From assembly GCA_947500005.1 (NCBI GenBank), contig CANMQJ010000031.1, positions 1 through 32,711 on the forward strand: a stretch of 32,711 nucleotides of DNA, given 5' to 3'. Under the pieces are notes generated by a model. The model was not told where the DNA came from, did not search any database, and saw only the letters and a list, made by a program, of their open reading frames with translations. Origin of the DNA: an uncultured Paracoccaceae bacterium (GTDB lineage: Bacteria; Pseudomonadota; Alphaproteobacteria; Rhodobacterales; Rhodobacteraceae). Within the stretch, counting starts at the first letter, position 1, and each line of letters begins with the position of its first letter. Both the position numbers and the translations under genes were made by a program. Below are positions 7,929 through 15,130 of this stretch, in pieces.

Positions 7929-9748
7929 CCTTACCGGTCGACATGCCCAGCTCGTTTGACGCGGTTGTCGCTGAATTTGGCGACCGGTTCAGCATTTCCG
8001 AGAGGGTTCTCGATCCGGCCCTGCGGATCGGCAACGGCCCTGTGCGCCTTGCCGCCCGATTGGGTGGCCTGCGGATTGTTCGTGGCACGCAGACCTTTGT
8101 AAAGTCGCCCTCACCGCGCCACGCCTGGGTGCTGGATGGCGATACGATAAGGCCTCTTCCGCAGGATACGCCTGATCTGGTTGCCAAGATCCTCGAAGGC
8201 GCCGATCCGCACAATGTCCCGTTTGCCTTGGGCATCAGGCTCACCCGGAAGCCGAACGAATTGATCCAGATCGATGCAGAGCCGGATATGTTCCGCTCCG
8301 GCATGGCCGCCGCCGACGAACTTGGATCGGAAATGGCCATTCCCGGACTGGACGCCAAGCTGTTCCCCTATCAGGCCCGCGGTGTCCAGTGGATGTGGCA
8401 GACCGCCAGGCGGACCGGAGGCTTGATCCTCGCGGATGAAATGGGCCTTGGGAAAACCCTGCAGATCATCGCGCTGCTGATGATGGATCCGCCTCCGCAC
8501 ACTGCACCGGCGCTTATTGTCTGCCCGACAAGCCTGATCGCCAACTGGGTGCGTGAGATCCGCCGTTTTTCACCTTCACTCTCCATTCAGGTGCATCGGG
8601 GCGCGTATCGCGCTGGCATCTACCGCGACCTGCAGGTCGCCTCCGTCGTCATCACGACCTACGAAACCATGGTCAACGACATTGCCGTGCTTTCGTCTTT
8701 GGAGTGGTCTTGGGTGATCTGCGACGAAGCGCAGGCCGTAAAGAACCCGGAGTCCAATCGTCGTCAGGCACTGGCCACCATTCCGCGGCGCTGCGCCATC
8801 CCCATGACAGGCACTCCCGTCGAGAACACCCTTCTCGACCTCTGGTCGCTGATCGATCTGGCGGTGCCCGGAATGCTGAGCACGCGAAGCGTCTTCGAGG
8901 TCGAGTTCCCCGATACCGTGGAAGCCGCTCAAGGCCTGGCGCGGCTGACCGACCCGGTCATCCTGAAGCGGCGGGTCGCCGATGTGGCAGGCGACCTGCC
9001 CGAACGGATCGATGTTGATCTTCCCGTCTCGCTCGACGACGACCTCGCCCGGCAATACGAATTGGTCAGGCAAACGACGCTCGAGAAATATCCGGTGGCC
9101 GGGGCGCTGGTTGCGACGCTGCAATTGCAACTGTTCTGCGCCCACCCATGGCTGGGGAGCAGGGACGATGCTCAGGATCACGACAACGCCGACGTGGTGG
9201 CAAGTGACACGGTGCCCCTGATGACGCCGAAGATGGAGCGGGCCATTGCGCTTCTGCACGAAGCATTCATCAACCGGCGCAAAGTGATCATCTTTGCATC
9301 CTTCAACAGGATCGGAGACCTGCTGAAGAAAGCCGGGCATGACCTGCCCACCGCGTGGTGGGGTGCCATCAACGGCAGCACAGCTCAGGAAGATCGCCAG
9401 GCCATCGTCGATGAGTTCTCGTCCTTCGACGGTCCGGCCTGTCTCGTGCTCAACCCGCGCGCCGCGGGCGCAGGGCTGAACATCACCGCCGCGACCATCG
9501 TCATCCACTTCACGCCCCTCTGGAACCCCGCACTCGAGGCGCAGGCCAGCGCACGCGCGCACCGCCGCGGACAGACCGAGCCGGTTACGATTTACCGCCT
9601 CTTCTACGAGAATACTGTGGAACAGGTGATGGTCGAGCGATCAGCATGGAAGAGTGAATTGGCGAACGAAACCGTGCCCGTGGCAATCCGCGACACCGAG
9701 GATCTGACACGGGCGCTCCAGATGACCCCCAATGGAAATCCCCGATGA
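7925..9748 (+). CDS. SNF2/Rad54-family DNA translocase
   Basis: A protein of 607 residues from GTG 7925, which overlaps the HNH stop codon as GTGA; ATG 7943 is the alternative. After about 160 N-terminal residues with no clear family, the SNF2 motifs appear in order: FPYQARGVQWM, Walker A DEMGLGKT (residues 171-178), CPTSLIANW, Walker B DEAQ (267-270), MTGTPVEN, then the second lobe with FASF, NPRAAGAGLN and the arginine-finger motif SARAHRRGQ. Such enzymes translocate on double-stranded DNA and remodel bound proteins. The C-terminus ends shortly after the helicase core, so there is no fused nuclease. It probably moves or loads the other proteins of the operon; that is inference. Confidence 0.9.
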   Translation: MTLPVDMPSSFDAVVAEFGDRFSISERVLDPALRIGNGPVRLAARLGGLRIVRGTQTFVKSPSPRHAWVLDGDTIRPLPQDTPDLVAKILEGADPHNVPFALGIRLTRKPNELIQIDAEPDMFRSGMAAADELGSEMAIPGLDAKLFPYQARGVQWMWQTARRTGGLILADEMGLGKTLQIIALLMMDPPPHTAPALIVCPTSLIANWVREIRRFSPSLSIQVHRGAYRAGIYRDLQVASVVITTYETMVNDIAVLSSLEWSWVICDEAQAVKNPESNRRQALATIPRRCAIPMTGTPVENTLLDLWSLIDLAVPGMLSTRSVFEVEFPDTVEAAQGLARLTDPVILKRRVADVAGDLPERIDVDLPVSLDDDLARQYELVRQTTLEKYPVAGALVATLQLQLFCAHPWLGSRDDAQDHDNADVVASDTVPLMTPKMERAIALLHEAFINRRKVIIFASFNRIGDLLKKAGHDLPTAWWGAINGSTAQEDRQAIVDEFSSFDGPACLVLNPRAAGAGLNITAATIVIHFTPLWNPALEAQASARAHRRGQTEPVTIYRLFYENTVEQVMVERSAWKSELANETVPVAIRDTEDLTRALQMTPNGNPR

Positions 9749-10179
9749 AGAAATTCCTCAAGACCCTCAGTGCCAATGATGTCGGCTCGACGGGAGCCCA
9801 CATGGGTGGCATCCTCATTCCCAAGGGCGATGCCGAGCTTCTGGCATTCCTGCCGCACTTGGACCCCAAAGAATACAATCCAGACGAATGGATCCAATGC
9901 GTGACGCCCGATGGGCGCGAACTGCGCTTGCGTTACGTTTATTACAACAATCGCTTTCATAAACCGAAGGGGACGCGAAACGAATACCGGATCACGCACC
10001 TCACAAAATTCCTTAGGACGGAAGGTGCCAAGGAAGGCGACACTTTTGAAATCTCCAAAGAGGACGGCGCCGCCCGCTACCTGATCAATGTGGTCAAAGT
10101 CGCGCAGGAATCCGACGAGCCAGCCGACGATGGCCCCGTCCGTATCAAGATTTCCAATGGCTGGCGCCGCATACATTGA
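9745..10179 (+). CDS. Stand-alone EcoRII N-terminal-type DNA-recognition protein
   Basis: A 144-residue protein whose first 100 residues match the N-terminal effector-binding domain of restriction enzyme EcoRII: LSANDVGSTGAHMGGILIP at residues 8-26 and VYYNNRFHKPKGTRNEYRIT at 65-84. In EcoRII this pseudobarrel, related to plant B3 domains, binds unmethylated CCWGG and allosterically controls the separate catalytic domain. Here the protein ends after a short tail and the PD-(D/E)XK catalytic domain is absent from it. It overlaps the SNF2 stop codon by four bases and is the last gene of the operon. A role as CCWGG reader for a multi-protein machine is inferred from pairing with Dcm and Vsr. The family call rests on remembered motifs. 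Confidence 0.82.
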   Translation: MKKFLKTLSANDVGSTGAHMGGILIPKGDAELLAFLPHLDPKEYNPDEWIQCVTPDGRELRLRYVYYNNRFHKPKGTRNEYRITHLTKFLRTEGAKEGDTFEISKEDGAARYLINVVKVAQESDEPADDGPVRIKISNGWRRIH

Positions 10180-10216
10180 CCTTCGGCCGATCGGGACACG
10201 CAAGACCGAGGGTCAA
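10176..10216. terminator. Inverted repeat between convergent operons, possible bidirectional terminator
   Basis: TTGACCTTCGG at 10176-10186 can pair with CCGAGGGTCAA at 10206-10216, giving an 11-pair stem with one G-T pair and a 19-base loop. It begins on the stop codon of the EcoRII-N gene and sits 16 bases beyond the DrmB stop codon. No strong T tract adjoins it on either strand; an A-rich run lies inside the end of the DrmB gene. Confidence 0.45.
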
Positions 10217-10232
10217 CGCCCGCTCAGCTTAC

Positions 10233-11993
10233 CTACTCGACCAGATCCTTAAAAAAAGAGAGCGGGCCGGCGCTTAACAAGCTGCGGTCAAGAAAGCCAT
10301 TCCAAGCCTCACAGCTGGTTTCCGGAAGGAACACGCAGTTATGGCAGGCCGCGTGGTTTCCGTTGGAACCGCTCCGCGCCATCCCTTCGGAGCAAAGCGG
10401 ATCAGCGGAGCAGAGTTCATGGTCGGCCAGTGCCTGCAGGACCAATTGCTCCATGCGGGCTGGTCGTGCTTGCCGTGAAAGCCCGCCCATCGTTCCGTCT
10501 GCGTCGGGCGTTGAGGTGTAGATAAGCAATCCGGCCATGTCCGGCCCGACATAGAGGCGCTCACGCAAGGCGCTCGAGGAGTAGCCGCTGTCGAGAGACA
10601 TGCGCGCAATGAGCGCATGCGCCAAAGTGTGGATCAGCATGTATCTTGCGTTGAGTTGTGGCGGCGCGCCATCCACCTGCTTTCCCTCGGCCCGAGCGGT
10701 ATCCATGTGTGTCTGGATCAGCCGGGCAAGATGTTCGCTAACATCCGACCGGTTTTCCCATTCTGAAACAGCTTCAAGGTCCAACGAAAGGAAGACGCCT
10801 TCCCCATGCATGGCAACGGCCGGCAGCCAAGACAGATCAGTTCGAGACAGCGGCACCGCATCCGGCTTGCCACCAACCTGCGCCTTCAGCCTCGTGAACC
10901 CTGTCAGGGCACGCACCTCCCGAAGACGTTCCACAGACGAAATCCACGGGATCATCCCTGAGAATGTTGCCGGCACAGGCTGCTGACGGTTCAGCAGGAT
11001 CATCGCACTTTCGTCCGACGCCGAGGTATCCGTCAACAGCATCCGGAACTCGTCCAGCCGCAGATCTCCTTCACTTCCCGAATTGTCTTCCTTCATCTCC
11101 TTGAAACGACTGGCGATTTCCTCAGCACTCTCGGGGCCGTCCCAAGTCGGCAGGATCTTCTTCGTGATGAAGGCGATCATCATGTCTTCATTGTCGAGGA
11201 AATCGAGCATGTCGACGAAGTCCGCGATCTTTTCCCTGAATGGCACCTTCCAGTCAGGAAGCGTGATCGCGCTCTGCTCAATTGAGAAGTAGACGTTGCT
11301 TGCTCCCCGTTGCGTGATCCGTGGAGCAGCCTCGCATCCCGTCTCGCGTCCGCCAAGCCATGGCCTGCCGCCGCCGCACTTGTGTTTTGGGATACCCTTG
11401 GGTGAAAACGCTTCGGCCATTGAACGGCCAGCGCCGCAGGACTTGCAGGTCAGGAGCAGTCCTCCGATGCCCGCTCCGACCGTCTTCAACGCCAAGACAG
11501 GCTGAGAACATCCGGCTTCGTGCGTTAGCCACGACGTCCACGGAAAATCGTCAAGGTGGCCGTTCTCGCAAATCGTGACAAAACGCACAGGCACTACCGC
11601 CGGATTTCCGCGGCATCGGCCACAATGCAGGCTGTCGCCATTCCTCGAGGGAGCCCATTGTCCTGAACGGTTGATGACGTGGCACTCGGGACAGGAGAGC
11701 CAATCCGGAAACCGTTCAATGGGAAGCACGCGGTCCCTGGTTTGCCCGTCCTTGAGGTAGGTCCCGACTGGCGGCGCCCGGAAGTGATCGACTCCCAACA
11801 GAGCTTCAAGTCTCGGTTCGCGAACCACATCATGCTTGTAGCTGCCTTTCGTATAGGCCTCCCATGCCTCCAATCCCTGCATGACCCCTGAGAGCAGTGC
11901 TCCGCTTCCCGGTAGACGGAAATCGACGATCGCGCCCGGTCCGAAGGTCGAGATGATCTGACTGCGGCGGATGCTGCCGACATTCTTGCTCAT
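10233..11993 (-). CDS. drmB: DrmB-like protein (DISARM-associated, DUF1998)
   Basis: A 586-residue protein with the organisation of DISARM DrmB. The N-terminus SIRRSQIISTFGPGAIVDFR (residues 7-26) is the typical opening of the family. A zinc-ribbon-like part follows with CPECHVI and CGRC near 100-130, then CKSCGAG near 185. The C-terminal DUF1998 domain contains HTLAHALI near 455 and ends with CHNCVFLPETSCEAW followed by FLDR, a cysteine cluster common to DUF1998 proteins. In DISARM, DrmB forms a complex with the helicase DrmA on DNA. Its ATG overlaps the DrmA stop as ATGA, so the two are translationally coupled. The reading frame is intact. Confidence 0.85.
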   Translation of the reverse strand: MSKNVGSIRRSQIISTFGPGAIVDFRLPGSGALLSGVMQGLEAWEAYTKGSYKHDVVREPRLEALLGVDHFRAPPVGTYLKDGQTRDRVLPIERFPDWLSCPECHVINRSGQWAPSRNGDSLHCGRCRGNPAVVPVRFVTICENGHLDDFPWTSWLTHEAGCSQPVLALKTVGAGIGGLLLTCKSCGAGRSMAEAFSPKGIPKHKCGGGRPWLGGRETGCEAAPRITQRGASNVYFSIEQSAITLPDWKVPFREKIADFVDMLDFLDNEDMMIAFITKKILPTWDGPESAEEIASRFKEMKEDNSGSEGDLRLDEFRMLLTDTSASDESAMILLNRQQPVPATFSGMIPWISSVERLREVRALTGFTRLKAQVGGKPDAVPLSRTDLSWLPAVAMHGEGVFLSLDLEAVSEWENRSDVSEHLARLIQTHMDTARAEGKQVDGAPPQLNARYMLIHTLAHALIARMSLDSGYSSSALRERLYVGPDMAGLLIYTSTPDADGTMGGLSRQARPARMEQLVLQALADHELCSADPLCSEGMARSGSNGNHAACHNCVFLPETSCEAWNGFLDRSLLSAGPLSFFKDLVE

Positions 11994-14900
11994 TGTATTT
12001 CCTCAGCGCCTGACGACGCAATTTCCTTGATGACGAATTCTGTCGATGGCTCGACAGCGCGCAGCGTTCCCGGAGTGGCTCGCGCGAGGCCTTTGGTGAA
12101 GCCGGATGCATTCGATGTCGCCTGTGCATCCGCTGAAATCAGCAGGCCGTTGTCCGACCAGTTATCCCAGTATTTCGGCAGTGCTCCACGCCTCAGCCAC
12201 AGCTTCAAGAACTCTTCAAGCTCGCGGCGGGCGGCGTCAGATTCACCTGGATCTACATTGGAAATCCGCTGGCAAATCAGATCGATCAGCGCTTTCAGGT
12301 CCGCCTCATGGCTCTCCGCTGCGGCCGGTGTATCCAACATACCCGGCACCAGATGCCGCGCCATGGCAACGTACGGGGCATGCAGCGCCTTGTCCCGCGC
12401 CCTCGGTGCGAAGGGCGTCACCCCCGTTGCCTCGACATCCCGGTAGAGGGCGCTGTGCCAAGTCGGGAAGGTCTCATAGCGGCTTCGGTCGCGGGATTTG
12501 TTCGCGTTGTAGAGTGTGACGACAAGCCCGGGCACGCGACCGCGGCCAACGCGGCTTGTTGCCTGGATGTATTCCGCAATGGTCTTCGGTTGGCCGTTGA
12601 CCAGCATCAGGCCCAGACGTCCGACGTCGAGTCCGACCGAGATCATGTTTGACGCGAGAACGACATCGGCCGCTTCGCCGCTGTCGCGGGTCGCATCCAG
12701 TTCGAGGAGCTTGTCGCGGATCTCGTCCGACTTGACCCGGCTGGTCAGCTCTGTTGGCGGCTGAAGGTGACGTGGCCGTTCCTGCCGTCGCGCTGAAACC
12801 AGTTCGAGGCCGTGCGTGACGTCGTCCTGCATGATGATGGAGGTACTGCCGAGTTCTCGCAGCGAGTTGAAGTATCCGACAAGCGTCCAGTAGTGATCCC
12901 CCTCCACGTCAGTGAATGTGGGATCGGCAGCGGCTTGGAGGAGCGATGACGCGATCGCCTGATAGATATAGCTCCCAGTGCGTCCAGCCGTGGTGACGCC
13001 CAGATACAGTCGACCGGGGCTGTCCTCTTCAACACAGGCGAAGCCCGAATTGGAATGGTGCAATCCGGGCGGCGGGAATTGCATGACGCGACGATCGAAC
13101 AGGTTCAACACCTGATCCGCCGCGCGCCTGATCGTTGCGGTGGAGCCGATCACCTTCGGGCGTCGGCCGTCCCGGGTGCAAAGCGCATCGATCGCGGTTT
13201 CAAAGAGGCCCGCCATGCTGCCTAATGGCCCGGAGATGAGATGCAATTCATCCTGAATGATCAGATCGGGTGGCAACCGACCGGCATTTCCGAGACCGAA
13301 AAGGCGACCGGTTTCCTTCTTTGTAACGATCTGGACGAACTTGTCGGCAGTACCCAGCAGCAGTGTCGGAAGTTCGCGGTAGATGTCCTCGTCAACCGTC
13401 CAGAATGGAAGGTGATCACGCGCCTGCCCCGATTTGCATTCGGCGTCACGACAGCATGCATGAACCCGGTCGCCACTGGCGGCGATGTCCCAGTCGAGGT
13501 GCGAACCGCAGTCCGGGCAATGCTCGATCTGTGCCGGTGAGCCAGTCTTTTCGGCTTCGTCGATCTTGTTCGGGGTGGTGTCCCTGCCGACCCAGAGGCC
13601 GATAGAAATCGGCGCGCTTTGCGCGAGGGAGAAAGGGATGTCGACGCCTGGGCAATCACAGTCTCCTGTCCGCAAAAGATCACAGGCGAGGATCATCGCC
13701 GCTGCCCGCTGGAACTGCTGCGCCGTCAACAGGCGCAGCGTGTAGCGCATCAGGACCGTCACGCCTTCCGTCTCGGGCCCGCCCTGCTGACGGCGCAGGA
13801 AAATGGTGTATGCGGTCAGCAGGAGGTAGGCCTCGGTCTTGCCGCCCCCCGTGGGGAACCAGAGCAAGTCCATAACACCGCGATCAGTGTGCTCCCGGTC
13901 CCCTGCCGAAGCCATGCACAGCAGAACGAAAGCCATCTGAAACGGGCGCCAGACCAGAGGGCCGATGCGGGAATCCCGCTTCCGCTTCCATTCGTTCTGC
14001 TGCCAGAGTGCACGGTTGGCGAGGCGGAATGCCAAGAGCTCTGGACCATCCGTCCGGAGAAGATCCACACCCCCTCTCATCCTGGCCAACGCTTTGCGGC
14101 ACTCATCCAGATGTCGCCGCGCCGTTTCCTGAAGCCCGGTGGGCAGCACCTCAACTTCCGCGTCTCGAGCCTTGATCCAGTCGTCGTAGCACGCACAAAG
14201 GTCGTCGAGCGCCGCACAAACATCGCTAAGGGGCGCGATAGACAGCCACTCGGACCCCAAGGCCCCCTCAAGCTTCGTCGCCACGAGTTTCGCAAAAAAG
14301 TCCGGATCGCCCAAAGGTCCCGGCGATCTGACCAGCGTGGACGGCAGCCAATCGGTCCAGAGGCGAACAGTTCCATCCGGCATTTGCTCACTTCGGATGG
14401 AGCAGGTGTGGCCTGCGCCGTAGTCGGGTGCGTCGCGATACAGCAACGCGGCCGAGGCACGGCCCTCATCGGGCTTCCGCTGCATCGGATCCGGACGCGG
14501 AACGATAAGGCCAAAATCCGGGTCAGCCTCGACGCTGAAGCCCACCTGATGCAAATCGCCAACACCCCTCAATCCAGGCTCGGGGTTCTTTGGAGTCACG
14601 TTTCTGTTCAGAAGAATGACCGTCACGAGATAAAGGTCGCCGTGTTTGCGAGTACGCAACCATAGCGCCAGATCCGGAATTCCCGGCACATCATATTCGC
14701 CGTCGCGATCCTTAGGTAGTTCGATGGAGTTACAGGCGGTCAGTGGCTTGCGAGTCCAATCGAAGCGAGGGCGCCCGTCATCCGAGGTTGCGCGGGGCAG
14801 AGCCTCGTAGCGGGCCGCCGAAACATCCACATTGAGCAGGACGTTTTCGCCATCCTTCGAGCGCACGGCGAATGACAAGCCTGCCGAACTCGGGCGGAAA

Positions 14901-15130
14901 GTGTCCGGCGGCACACGAGACGCGGCATCGTCTTCCTCATCGGAAACAAGAACTGCGCCTTCCGTCTCGCCCACGCCCTGCGGGCTTTTCTGGGCGAACA
15001 GGATACCTGTCATGTAGATTTCCGAGGGGCTGTCGTGCAGAGCTTCATCAACCGCCAAGGGCCCCATGAGATCCTGCCTGAGGCGTTCGATCATCCGCTG
15101 GCGCGCGGCATCCACAACATTATTGGTCAT
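11990..15130 (-). CDS. drmA: DrmA-like helicase (DISARM core)
   Basis: An SF2-type helicase of 1046 residues from ATG 15130, which has GGGGA at proper spacing; GTG 15136 is the alternative. The N-terminus with LRQDLMGP and SEIYMTGIL is the family opening. Helicase motifs: I WFPTGGGKTEAY near 424-435, II DELH near 627-630, III GSTATIRR near 662-669, and VI ATSRVGRGR near 857-865. A cysteine-rich insert (CPDCGSH, later CCRDAEC, near 538-565) probably binds zinc. In DISARM, DrmA with DrmB loads on DNA that has a 5' overhang and helps block incoming phage DNA. It overlaps the UvrD-like gene upstream and drmB downstream. Its length is slightly under that of typical DrmA. Confidence 0.85.
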   Translation of the reverse strand: MTNNVVDAARQRMIERLRQDLMGPLAVDEALHDSPSEIYMTGILFAQKSPQGVGETEGAVLVSDEEDDAASRVPPDTFRPSSAGLSFAVRSKDGENVLLNVDVSAARYEALPRATSDDGRPRFDWTRKPLTACNSIELPKDRDGEYDVPGIPDLALWLRTRKHGDLYLVTVILLNRNVTPKNPEPGLRGVGDLHQVGFSVEADPDFGLIVPRPDPMQRKPDEGRASAALLYRDAPDYGAGHTCSIRSEQMPDGTVRLWTDWLPSTLVRSPGPLGDPDFFAKLVATKLEGALGSEWLSIAPLSDVCAALDDLCACYDDWIKARDAEVEVLPTGLQETARRHLDECRKALARMRGGVDLLRTDGPELLAFRLANRALWQQNEWKRKRDSRIGPLVWRPFQMAFVLLCMASAGDREHTDRGVMDLLWFPTGGGKTEAYLLLTAYTIFLRRQQGGPETEGVTVLMRYTLRLLTAQQFQRAAAMILACDLLRTGDCDCPGVDIPFSLAQSAPISIGLWVGRDTTPNKIDEAEKTGSPAQIEHCPDCGSHLDWDIAASGDRVHACCRDAECKSGQARDHLPFWTVDEDIYRELPTLLLGTADKFVQIVTKKETGRLFGLGNAGRLPPDLIIQDELHLISGPLGSMAGLFETAIDALCTRDGRRPKVIGSTATIRRAADQVLNLFDRRVMQFPPPGLHHSNSGFACVEEDSPGRLYLGVTTAGRTGSYIYQAIASSLLQAAADPTFTDVEGDHYWTLVGYFNSLRELGSTSIIMQDDVTHGLELVSARRQERPRHLQPPTELTSRVKSDEIRDKLLELDATRDSGEAADVVLASNMISVGLDVGRLGLMLVNGQPKTIAEYIQATSRVGRGRVPGLVVTLYNANKSRDRSRYETFPTWHSALYRDVEATGVTPFAPRARDKALHAPYVAMARHLVPGMLDTPAAAESHEADLKALIDLICQRISNVDPGESDAARRELEEFLKLWLRRGALPKYWDNWSDNGLLISADAQATSNASGFTKGLARATPGTLRAVEPSTEFVIKEIASSGAEEIQ

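Noticed and set aside
8576..9562. Long minus-strand open frame opposite the SNF2 gene
   Set aside because: It is antisense to a clear SNF2 core, has no ribosome site and no domain; it results from the high GC content.
13619..14665. Plus-strand 348-codon open frame opposite DrmA
   Set aside because: It is antisense to the helicase domain and shows no motif or ribosome site.
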